A DNA stretch of 7,544 bases, from contig JAWWBL010000082.1 of NCBI GenBank assembly GCA_033720975.1, positions 1-7,544 on the forward strand. The letters run 5' to 3'. Under the pieces are notes generated by a model. It was given only the letters and a program-made list of their open reading frames with translations. It had not been told where the DNA came from and did no database searches. Positions 1-5,569 of this stretch are shown in pieces (the first letter of the stretch is position 1; each line of letters starts with the position of its first letter). Source of the DNA: JAWWBL01 sp033720975 (GTDB lineage Bacteria; Actinomycetota; Acidimicrobiia; Spongiisociales; ZC4RG35). The position numbers and the translations under genes were made by a program.

Positions 1-114
1 GCAGACGGGCGTCCTGCCTGGATTCCCGGAGAGAAGAGACTGCCGGTCGCTTGGTACGAGCCAGGGACGATCGGCTACCTTTCGGTCTTCGCCAGGGAGA
101 CCGGATGGAGATAA
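1..114 (+). CDS. tilS: C-terminal end of tRNA(Ile)-lysidine synthetase (TilS), partial
   Basis: An open frame runs from base 1 to a TAA at 112-114 and encodes 37 residues, ending in GTIGYLSVFARETGWR. The segment ADGRPAWIPGEKRLPVAW resembles the short beta-rich C-terminal tail of TilS, where a W(I/V)PG-type turn is followed by a basic stretch. TilS modifies the wobble cytidine of tRNA-Ile2(CAU) to lysidine using ATP and lysine, so that the tRNA reads AUA codons. The catalytic N-terminal domain lies outside the window. The frame overlaps the hpt start by 10 nt, which suggests translational coupling, and tilS-hpt-ftsH is a well-known neighbourhood in Gram-positive bacteria. The call rests on this context plus a short tail similarity, so it is likely but not certain. 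Confidence 0.65.
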   Translation, partial: ADGRPAWIPGEKRLPVAWYEPGTIGYLSVFARETGWR

Positions 115-629
115 AGCCGCTCATAACAGCCGAGGAGATCGAGGAGAAGCTCGCCGAGATCGGCAAGCGGATCTCAGAGGACTACGCGGGCAAAGAAGTC
201 TTGCTGGTTGGTGTCTTGCGAGGGGCATTCATGGTCATGGCCGACCTGGCGCGCCACATCGATCTCCCGTGTGAGTTCGACTTCATGGCCGTCTCCTCAT
301 ACGGAGCGTCTACCCAGACCTCCGGCGTGGTGCGGATCCTCAAGGACCTCGATGAAGAGATCGAAGGTCGTCACGTTCTCATCGTCGAGGACATCATCGA
401 TTCGGGGCTGACACTCAACTACCTGCTTAAAAGCCTCCGAGTCCGAAAGCCGCAGTCTTTGGAGATCGCCGCCCTCCTTCTCAAAGAAGGCATTCAGCGT
501 GTGCCCATCGATGTCAAGTACGTCGCCTTTCCCATTGGCCCCGAATTCGTGGTGGGGTATGGCCTCGACTACGCCGGCAAGTACCGAAACCTGCCTTATG
601 TCGGTGTGATGGGGGAGACAAGCGGGTAA
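105..629 (+). CDS. hpt: Hypoxanthine (guanine) phosphoribosyltransferase
   Basis: This 174-residue cytoplasmic enzyme transfers the phosphoribosyl group of PRPP to hypoxanthine or guanine, giving IMP or GMP in purine salvage. The type I PRTase hallmark is clear: the PRPP-binding loop VLIVEDIIDSGLT at residues 91-103, with the acidic pair E95-D96 and D99. The pyrophosphate-loop LRG is at 38-40, the flexible-loop SSYGAST at 64-70, and the purine-binding segment K138 plus FVVGYGLDY at 148-156. Length is normal for the family. The ATG at 105 is chosen because AGGGAGA lies about 4 nt upstream and the protein then begins right before the family's first helix. An in-frame GTG at 51 would add 18 residues that overlap the tilS reading frame. 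Hpt is often co-transcribed with tilS and ftsH. Confidence 0.95.
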   Translation: MEIKPLITAEEIEEKLAEIGKRISEDYAGKEVLLVGVLRGAFMVMADLARHIDLPCEFDFMAVSSYGASTQTSGVVRILKDLDEEIEGRHVLIVEDIIDSGLTLNYLLKSLRVRKPQSLEIAALLLKEGIQRVPIDVKYVAFPIGPEFVVGYGLDYAGKYRNLPYVGVMGETSG

Positions 630-643
630 GAGAGGGGTTCGCT

Positions 644-676
644 TACCGGGTTGGTGGCCGTAGCATTGTCCCGGTA
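644..676 (+). promoter_or_regulatory. Inverted repeat in the hpt-ftsH gap
   Basis: A perfect 7-bp inverted repeat, TACCGGG (644-650) and CCCGGTA (670-676), flanks 19 nt in the 69-nt gap between hpt and ftsH. It could form a hairpin in the leader or be a protein-binding palindrome. No T-run follows, so it is not a standard intrinsic terminator. A weak promoter-like pair, TTGGTG (651-656) and TAGGAC (675-680), lies within it. The function is unproven. Confidence 0.25.
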
Positions 677-698
677 GGACCCTTCGAACCGAGGCTCT

Positions 699-2693
699 GT
701 GAACCGAACTGTCCGCAATCTCGTCGTCTACGGGATGTCGTTCATCCTGATCATCATCATGTTCCAGTGGTGGATCAATCAGGTGTCCGGTCCCGAAGAG
801 ATCCAAATCTCGGAGTTCGTGGAGAACGTCGAAGGAGGCGCCTACGAGGACGTCGTCCTTCTGGGTCGGTCTCATCAGGCCCAGGGCCGTCTCGAGGGGA
901 GCCAGGCGGGACCTGACGCCTACGACCACGTAGCGTCCTACGTGGAGGGTTTCGAGCCCGAGCTCACCGCACTTCTCGAGGCCAACCGGATCCCGTGGTC
1001 AACCGATCCCGAGCCTCCCGGTTTCTGGGAGTTGTTGATCGGTTTCCTTCCCTGGCTGTTCCTGCTCGGCTTCATGGTGTTCATCTTCATGCAGATGCAG
1101 GGTGGAGGGAACCGGGTCCTTCAGTTCGGCAAGTCGAGAGCCAAGCTGGTGGGCAAGGAGCAACCCAAGGTGACTTTCGACGACGTCGCCGGACTGACCG
1201 AGGCCAAGGAAGAGCTCGAGGAGATCAAGGACTTCCTACAGAGCCCTGACCGCTATCGCCAGATGGGGGCGAAGATTCCCAAGGGTGTGCTGCTTTTCGG
1301 GCCTCCAGGCACTGGTAAGACATTGCTGGCCAGGGCGGTTGCCGGTGAGGCCGGTGCTCCCTTCATGTCGATTTCGGGGTCCGACTTCGTGGAGATGTTC
1401 GTCGGTGTCGGAGCTGCTCGAGTGCGCGATCTATTCGAGCAGGCCAAGCAGAGTGCTCCGGCGATTGTCTTCATAGATGAGATCGATGCGGTTGGCCGGC
1501 ACCGGGGCGCCGGGCTTGGAGGGGGTCACGACGAGCGTGAGCAGACGTTGAACCAACTTCTCGTCGAGCTAGACGGGTTCGAGGGCAATTCAGGTGTCAT
1601 CGTCATGGCCGCGACCAACCGGCCCGACATTCTCGATCCCGCGCTTCTCAGACCGGGCCGATTCGACCGCCAGATAGTCGTTGACGCACCAGACCTGGAG
1701 GGACGGGAGGCGATTCTCGACGTGCACTCCCGAGGCAAGCCTCTCGATTCTGAGATCGACCTAGAAGTGCTGGCGCGACGCACTCCCGGCTTCACTGGTG
1801 CCGACCTGGCCAACCTGATCAACGAGGCAGCCCTCCTCGCCGCCCGACGCCGCCAGAAGGCGATCGGCATGCAGGAGTTGGACGAGGCCATCGACCGAGT
1901 CATTGCCGGGCCAGAGCGCAAGTCGAGGGTGATGACAGACGAGGAGCGGAAGGTCATCGCCTATCACGAGACGGGGCACGCGCTGGTTGGGTTCGCCCTC
2001 CCGATGTCGGATCCTGTCCACAAGGTGACGATCGTGGCCAGGGGCCGCTCGCTGGGCCACACCCTTGCCCTGCCGACTCATGACAAGTACCTGTCTCGAC
2101 GAAGCGAGTTGGTTGATCAGCTCGCGATGCTGCTCGGTGGTCGGACAGCCGAGGAGATGATCTTCGCCGATCCGTCGACGGGTGCGGCCAACGACATCGA
2201 GAAGGCAACCGCCATTGCCAGGCGGATGGTGATGGAATACGGGATGAGCGACGAGTTGGGCCCGATGCAGTACGGCAGGCCCACCAGCGAAGTCTTCCTG
2301 GGCCGGGACTATGCACGCCAGCAGGACTATTCGGACCAAGTCGCCGCTTTCATCGACGCCGAGGTCCGAAAGCTGATCACGGCGGCCCATGTGGAGGCCC
2401 GAACCATCTTGGAGCGCCATCGCGACGCAATGGAGCGGATGGTCGAGGCGCTTCTGGAGAAAGAGACCGTCGATCGAGACGAGGTCGTCGAACTGTTCCA
2501 CGACGTGCCCAAGTGGGAGCACGATGTCGAAGGCTCCTTGAGGATCAAATACCCGGAGAACCCGGTGATCCCGCAGGAGCGGGACGACATCGCGGCTGCT
2601 GAGCGCAGTGAGGAAGACAAGGACGAGCTCACCGAGTCCCTGAAACTCGATCGCAAGCTTCCAAAGACAAGCGGAAGGCCGGCCGAGGCCTGA
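699..2693 (+). CDS. ftsH: ATP-dependent zinc metalloprotease FtsH
   Basis: This 664-residue inner-membrane AAA+ protease degrades misfolded or short-lived membrane and cytosolic proteins as a hexamer. Order of parts: membrane helix 1 (about residues 7-23), an extracytoplasmic segment (about 28-106), membrane helix 2 (about 110-131), the AAA+ domain, then the protease domain. Visible motifs are Walker A GPPGTGKT (201-208), pore loop FVGVG (234-238), Walker B VFIDEID (257-263), and the second region of homology around TNRPDILDPALLRPGRFDR (306-324) with arginine fingers. The zinc site is HETGH (423-427), with D499 in TGAANDIEKA as likely third ligand, and GGRTAEE is at 480-486. All key residues are present. 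The tail after about 610 is charged and probably disordered. The start is GTG with GAGG 4 nt upstream. FtsH next to hpt and folE is the common actinobacterial arrangement. The stop lies 7 nt from the convergent neighbour. Confidence 0.97.
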   Translation: MNRTVRNLVVYGMSFILIIIMFQWWINQVSGPEEIQISEFVENVEGGAYEDVVLLGRSHQAQGRLEGSQAGPDAYDHVASYVEGFEPELTALLEANRIPWSTDPEPPGFWELLIGFLPWLFLLGFMVFIFMQMQGGGNRVLQFGKSRAKLVGKEQPKVTFDDVAGLTEAKEELEEIKDFLQSPDRYRQMGAKIPKGVLLFGPPGTGKTLLARAVAGEAGAPFMSISGSDFVEMFVGVGAARVRDLFEQAKQSAPAIVFIDEIDAVGRHRGAGLGGGHDEREQTLNQLLVELDGFEGNSGVIVMAATNRPDILDPALLRPGRFDRQIVVDAPDLEGREAILDVHSRGKPLDSEIDLEVLARRTPGFTGADLANLINEAALLAARRRQKAIGMQELDEAIDRVIAGPERKSRVMTDEERKVIAYHETGHALVGFALPMSDPVHKVTIVARGRSLGHTLALPTHDKYLSRRSELVDQLAMLLGGRTAEEMIFADPSTGAANDIEKATAIARRMVMEYGMSDELGPMQYGRPTSEVFLGRDYARQQDYSDQVAAFIDAEVRKLITAAHVEARTILERHRDAMERMVEALLEKETVDRDEVVELFHDVPKWEHDVEGSLRIKYPENPVIPQERDDIAAAERSEEDKDELTESLKLDRKLPKTSGRPAEA

Positions 2694-2700
2694 GCCGGAC

Positions 2701-3471
2701 CTACTCCTCCACCCTCTTCAAGATCAGGTCACCCGACACCAGCTTCGCGCGCAGCGAGATCTTCCGGGTCGGTGTTACCGGCTCGGCATCATCCGACCGC
2801 TCCGGCAGGCGCAGCTCCCCCGAGAGGGTCGTGACGTCGAGGTTGATCTTGGTGCCTGCCGGAACCCCGACAGTCACGTCCCCCGACATCGTCTTGAACG
2901 ATGCCCTGTCCCCGGCAAATCGACCGAGCGTTATGTCACCTGATGCGCTGTTCGCCTTGACGGGCCCTTCGCAGTCCCGAATGTGCACGTCCCCGGATGC
3001 CGCCGAGCACTCAGCCTTGCCCTCGCACCGCCCGATCATGACGTCGCCAGATGCGCTGGCGACCTTCAGATAATCGGAGACCCGGCCGATCTCCACATCC
3101 CCGGAGGCGGTCTTGACGTTGCCACTATGGATCTCGTTCAACTCGACGTCGGCTGTGGCGCTCTTGATGAACACGTCTCCGAGACGAACTGTCGAATCGA
3201 TGTTCGCGGTCGCAGTCGAGATGGTGGCGTCGGTCCCTTCGGGTGCTTTGATCACGACGTTGGCCGAGTTTCTACCCGATGCCCAGCGACTGTCGCGGTC
3301 TGACGAGATGTAGATCTGCCCCCCACGCTGGGACACCTCGAACTTGGGATCATTGGTGTCGACCACCACCTCGATACGCCCCTGCTCGCCCGGCCGTATG
3401 TCCACCCGACCTGCGGTCAGGTACACGTCGAGTGAAGTGTTGGAGTCGACGTCGAATTCGTAGTTGTTCAC
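2701..3471 (-). CDS. DUF4097-type beta-strand repeat protein (cytoplasmic)
   Basis: This 256-residue protein consists largely of beta-helix rungs of the DUF4097 (putative adhesin-like) family, whose biochemical role is not established. The signature is a recurring SGD(V/I/L) motif at residues 123, 141, 159, 177, 196 and 246, with a variant SGE at 217. Degenerate earlier copies occur around 88 (TAN) and 106 (TAD). The N-terminal part (3-82) resembles the usual lead-in of extended strands. I see no signal peptide, lipobox or membrane helix, so it should be cytoplasmic, unlike an adhesin. The GTG start overlaps the TGA of the upstream RHH gene (GTGA), and GAGGTGGAG lies a few bases upstream, so translation is probably coupled. 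From memory, DUF4097 genes directly follow RHH/HicB-like regulators in other actinobacteria such as Streptomyces; this should be confirmed by search. It may act as a scaffold or partner of the regulator, which is inference. Confidence 0.8.
   Translation of the reverse strand: MNNYEFDVDSNTSLDVYLTAGRVDIRPGEQGRIEVVVDTNDPKFEVSQRGGQIYISSDRDSRWASGRNSANVVIKAPEGTDATISTATANIDSTVRLGDVFIKSATADVELNEIHSGNVKTASGDVEIGRVSDYLKVASASGDVMIGRCEGKAECSAASGDVHIRDCEGPVKANSASGDITLGRFAGDRASFKTMSGDVTVGVPAGTKINLDVTTLSGELRLPERSDDAEPVTPTRKISLRAKLVSGDLILKRVEE
2872..3162 (-). repeat. 18-residue (54-nt) tandem SGD repeats inside the DUF4097 gene
   Basis: Codons for residues 104-200 encode about five consecutive rungs with spacings of 17, 18, 18, 18 and 19 residues between (T/S)(A/G)D motifs. 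Examples are TASGDVEIGR, SASGDVMIGR, AASGDVHIRD, SASGDITLGR and TMSGDVTVGV. At DNA level the copies are diverged but still recognisable. The period fits one turn of a right-handed beta-helix, with the small residues forming the turn. Confidence 0.75.
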
Positions 3472-3923
3472 AGCTCCACCTCTATTCGGCGGCGTCCCCC
3501 AGCAGCTCGCTTCGCCTGGGAGGCGGCCTTTAGGGCATCGACCACGTAGGCGTTGATCGAGTCACCGGTCGAGTCGGCAGCCTCGGCGATGATCTCCTTC
3601 AGGTACTCGGGGAGCCGCAGTGTGATCCTGGCTTCGCTGTCGCTGGCGCCCGGGGGCGGAGGCGGGGGAGGGGAACCTGCGACCGTGTCCGAGACGACGA
3701 GCTCCGGGTCACCTTCGACAAGCCGCACTTCGACATTCTGAAGCTCGAGCTGGCTGGAGACCTCGGTGGCCGCCATGCTGGCGACATCGATGAGGGCTTG
3801 CCGAATTGCCGGTTGCAGAGCCGCCATCAGCTGAGCGCCGGCCTCGGCAACTTCCGGGCCGGCGACTCTCAGCTGTGTCTCTACGGAAGCCTCCAGGCTG
3901 TTGATCACGTGTGCTAGCTGCAC
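3468..3923 (-). CDS. RHH (Arc/CopG/HicB-antitoxin-like) DNA-binding regulator
   Basis: This 151-residue protein has three parts. An N-terminal helical region (1-60) is followed by a segment NVEVRLVEGDPELVV (63-77) that probably forms a strand hairpin. A linker containing seven prolines (85-91) follows. The C-terminal ribbon-helix-helix domain has strand ARITLRLP (98-105), helix A from about 106 to 116 and helix B from about 121 to 135 (SINAYVVDAL). Alternate strand residues R99, T101 and R103 would face the DNA major groove, as in Arc. A basic tail (RAAGGRRR) follows. The GTG start at 3923 directly follows the TAA of a 26-codon ORF. From memory, actinobacterial homologues annotated as HicB-family antitoxins start at the equivalent residue and share a VRL..DPE(L/F)VV segment, which supports this start. 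No HicA-like toxin is nearby, so a transcription factor role is more likely than toxin-antitoxin. It probably binds the half-site array upstream and autoregulates. Confidence 0.75.
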   Translation of the reverse strand: MQLAHVINSLEASVETQLRVAGPEVAEAGAQLMAALQPAIRQALIDVASMAATEVSSQLELQNVEVRLVEGDPELVVSDTVAGSPPPPPPPGASDSEARITLRLPEYLKEIIAEAADSTGDSINAYVVDALKAASQAKRAAGGRRRIEVEL

Positions 3924-4004
3924 TTACGCCGCCTTGCCGGTTGCCTCGCGGATCCGCTGTTGGAGGATTGCCTCCACCGCGTCCTGTGTGGTGATCCTGA
4001 TCAT
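3924..4004 (-). CDS. Small ORF (26 aa) upstream of the RHH gene
   Basis: An ATG at 4004 opens a 26-codon frame, MIRITTQDAVEAILQQRIRE..., ending in TAA at 3926-3924. A strong Shine-Dalgarno AAGAAGGA (4016-4009) sits 4 nt before the ATG, better than any signal before the next gene. The RHH GTG follows the TAA with no gap and in the same frame, so one stop codon separates two otherwise continuous reading frames. The peptide is amphipathic and probably helical; I recognise no family. It could be a genuine small protein, a leader whose translation delivers ribosomes to the RHH GTG, or a remnant of an N-terminal extension. The strong ribosome site makes translation likely; the function is unknown. 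Confidence 0.5.
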   Translation of the reverse strand: MIRITTQDAVEAILQQRIREATGKAA

Positions 4005-4008
4005 GGTG

Positions 4009-4016
4009 TCCTTCTT
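4009..4016 (-). promoter_or_regulatory. Strong ribosome binding site of the 26-codon ORF
   Basis: On the minus strand AAGAAGGA lies 4 nt before the ATG at 4004. It is the best ribosome site in the antisense island and implies that ribosomes enter at the small ORF before reaching the RHH gene. Confidence 0.6.
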
Positions 4017-4025
4017 CCCATCATC

Positions 4026-4057
4026 GTGACATCTGTATGATGTCATAGTGATGTCAC
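4026..4057. promoter_or_regulatory. Candidate RHH operator: TGATGTCA half-site array
   Basis: Two identical TGATGTCA copies (4038-4045 and 4049-4056) are spaced 11 bp apart, one helical turn. An inverted copy, GTGACATC (4026-4033), forms an 8-bp perfect inverted repeat with GATGTCAC (4050-4057) and a TGACATC-N5-GATGTCA palindrome with the middle copy. Half-sites repeated at about one-turn spacing are typical of RHH regulators such as CopG or ParD, which bind as adjacent dimers. The array lies 22 bp upstream of the small ORF ATG, overlapping the probable minus-strand -10 region. It also lies 83 bp upstream of folE. The sequence pattern is seen directly; that the neighbouring RHH protein binds it is inference. 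Confidence 0.6.
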
Positions 4058-4068
4058 AATACAGTCAA
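4038..4068 (-). promoter_or_regulatory. Putative promoter of the antisense RHH-DUF4097 operon
   Basis: Reading the minus strand, TTGACT (4068-4063) matches the -35 consensus at 5 of 6 positions. Possible -10 elements are TATGAC (4047-4042, 15-nt spacer) or TGACAT (4045-4040, 17-nt spacer); neither is strong. Transcription would start near 4034, giving a leader of about 30 nt that carries the AAGAAGGA ribosome site. The -10 area coincides with the middle TGATGTCA half-site, an arrangement suited to autorepression. Confidence 0.4.
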
Positions 4069-4102
4069 GTTGGCATCCTTGTCAACCCCTTTTCTCGATT
4101 TT

Positions 4103-4130
4103 TTGGAATCCAAAGCAGGCAACGCATAGT
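4103..4130 (+). promoter_or_regulatory. Putative folate operon promoter
   Basis: TTGGAA (4103-4108) and CATAGT (4125-4130) are separated by 16 nt and each match consensus at 4 of 6 positions. Transcription would start around 4136-4138, only a few nucleotides before the folE ATG at 4141. No Shine-Dalgarno is visible before that ATG (the preceding bases are TTTCCTCCCTC), so a leaderless or nearly leaderless mRNA is plausible. Such mRNAs are common in actinobacteria. This is a prediction from pattern only. Confidence 0.35.
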
Positions 4131-4140
4131 TTCCTCCCTC

Positions 4141-4716
4141 ATGGGACCGATAGACGAAGCCCGAATCGAGAAGGCGGTGCGGGAGATCATCGAGGCGCTG
4201 GGCGAAGATCCGGATCGTGAGGGCCTCGTCGAGACGCCGGAACGAGTGGCTCGCTTTTACGCGGAAGTGTTCTCAGGGATCCACGAGGACCCCGAGCAGG
4301 TAGTGGATGCTTTCTTTGGCGAGGAGCACTACCAGGAGATCGTCATGGTCAAGGAGATCCCCTTCTACTCGATGTGCGAGCACCACTTCGTGCCGTTCCA
4401 CGGCCATGCCCACGTCGCTTACCTGCCCAAGGGGAGGGTCACCGGGCTGTCCAAGTTGGCTCGCCTCGTCGAGGGTTTCGCACGGAGGCCGCAGATGCAG
4501 GAGAGGCTCACCGCTCAGGTGGCAGACTGCCTCGAAAAGGCTCTCGACCCGTTAGGAGTCTTGGTCGTCATCGAAGCCGAGCACCTCTGTATGTCGATGA
4601 GGGGGGTAAAGAAGCCCGGCTCGAAGACGGTCACCTCGGCAGTGCGCGGCCTCATGCAGTCCAACGCATCGACACGTTCGGAGGCAATGTCTCTCCTCTT
4701 CGGAACTGGTAACTGA
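4141..4716 (+). CDS. folE: GTP cyclohydrolase I (FolE, type IA)
   Basis: This 191-residue zinc enzyme converts GTP to 7,8-dihydroneopterin triphosphate and formate, the first step of tetrahydrofolate synthesis. The zinc ligands are visible: Cys79 and His82 in SMCEHHFVPFHGH, and Cys150 in EHLCMSMRG. The 71-residue spacing equals that of E. coli C110/C181. Other family segments are DREGLVETPERVARFY (25-40), the LPKGRVTGLSKLARLVEGFARRPQ region (95-118) and KPGSKTVTSA near 158-167. The presence of all three ligands marks the zinc-dependent IA type rather than FolE2. The ATG at 4141 gives the normal family N-terminus. Upstream in-frame starts at 4048 (GTG) and 4051 (ATG) would add a Phe/Ser-rich leader and run through the operator array, so they were rejected. 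It is the first gene of the folate operon and divergent from the RHH-DUF4097 island. Confidence 0.96.
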   Translation: MGPIDEARIEKAVREIIEALGEDPDREGLVETPERVARFYAEVFSGIHEDPEQVVDAFFGEEHYQEIVMVKEIPFYSMCEHHFVPFHGHAHVAYLPKGRVTGLSKLARLVEGFARRPQMQERLTAQVADCLEKALDPLGVLVVIEAEHLCMSMRGVKKPGSKTVTSAVRGLMQSNASTRSEAMSLLFGTGN

Positions 4717-4720
4717 CGGA

Positions 4721-5569
4721 GTGGCCGGGCCGGCTACGACGTGGATGTTGGGGGAGGGGCTCGAGCTCGATTTGGAAGCGGGAGCCCTGATGGGTGTCTT
4801 GAATGTGACCCCGGACTCGTTCTCGGACGGCGGCCTCTACACCGATCCGGGAATCGCAGTCTCTCACGCCCTCGACCTCGTCGCTGGCGGCGCCGCGATC
4901 GTCGACGTGGGTGGAGAGTCGACGAGGCCGGGGTCGACGGGGGTCAGCGAGGATGACGAGTTGTCCAGGGTGATGCCGGTCGTCGAGGGCCTGATTGCCA
5001 AGCAGGTGAGCGTAAGCATCGACACGTCCAAGCCCGGGGTGGCGGCGGCGGCACTGCAGGCCGGGGCCCTTGTCATCAACGACGTCAATGGGTTTCGCGA
5101 TCCAGCCATGACGAGGGTGGCAGCCGAGCATGGCTGTGGCGTGGTGGTCATGCACATGCAGGGAACGCCAAGGATCATGCAGGACGACCCAAGCTACGAA
5201 GATGTGGTGCTCGAAGTCGAGTCGTTCCTACTCGCCCGGGCCGCCGCGCTCGAGGATGCCGGTGTGGCCCCCCAGAGGATTGCGATCGACCCCGGGATCG
5301 GCTTCGGAAAGGCGCTCAACGACAACCTCTCCATCTTGAAGCATCTCGAGCGACTTGCGTCACACAGCTATCCCGTCGTGCTGGGAACGTCACGGAAGAG
5401 CTTCCTCGGGCATCTCACCTCCATCCACGACCCCGAGAGCAGGGATGGGGCAACCGCTGTCACGACGGCGCTGGGATTTGTCCGAGGAGCAAGGATTTTC
5501 AGGGTGCACGATGTCGTCTCATCACGGCATGCGCTGCAGATAGCCTCCGCTATCGTGGCGTCCGACTGA
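4721..5569 (+). CDS. folP: Dihydropteroate synthase
   Basis: This 282-residue TIM-barrel enzyme condenses 6-hydroxymethyl-7,8-dihydropterin pyrophosphate with p-aminobenzoate to give 7,8-dihydropteroate; it is the sulfonamide target. Both Prosite-type signatures are present: MGVLNVTPDSFSDGG (24-38) and VDVGGESTRPGS (61-72). Substrate-site residues follow the family: N28, D101 in SIDTSKP, N120 in INDVNGF, D190 in AIDPGIGFGK, K226 in GTSRKSFLG, and R261/H263 in the terminal RVHDV. Length is typical. The start is GTG, 4 nt after the folE stop, with only a weak GGA ahead, so translation is probably coupled to folE. An internal ATG at residue 9 is possible but also lacks a ribosome site. The stop TGA overlaps the next ATG (TGATG). 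Confidence 0.96.
   Translation: MAGPATTWMLGEGLELDLEAGALMGVLNVTPDSFSDGGLYTDPGIAVSHALDLVAGGAAIVDVGGESTRPGSTGVSEDDELSRVMPVVEGLIAKQVSVSIDTSKPGVAAAALQAGALVINDVNGFRDPAMTRVAAEHGCGVVVMHMQGTPRIMQDDPSYEDVVLEVESFLLARAAALEDAGVAPQRIAIDPGIGFGKALNDNLSILKHLERLASHSYPVVLGTSRKSFLGHLTSIHDPESRDGATAVTTALGFVRGARIFRVHDVVSSRHALQIASAIVASD

Noticed and set aside
51..104. Longer hpt starting at GTG 51
   Set aside because: The added residues overlap the tilS frame and have no family counterpart; the ATG at 105 has a better ribosome site.
297..929. 210-codon minus-strand ORF across the hpt end and ftsH start
   Set aside because: It lies opposite two well-supported genes, shows no recognisable motif and spans their gap; typical shadow frame in GC-rich DNA.
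1761..2522. 253-codon minus-strand ORF inside ftsH
   Set aside because: Entirely antisense to the conserved FtsH protease domain; composition rich in His/Arg/Gly/Leu and no family features.
3468..3923. Toxin-antitoxin pair (HicB-like protein as antitoxin)
   Set aside because: The neighbour is a 256-residue beta-helix, not a HicA-like or other small toxin; the RHH domain alone does not make an antitoxin.
4048..4140. N-terminal extension of FolE from the GTG at 4048 or ATG at 4051
   Set aside because: The extra 31 residues are unlike FolE, the DNA is AT-rich and contains the operator repeats, and no ribosome site precedes them.
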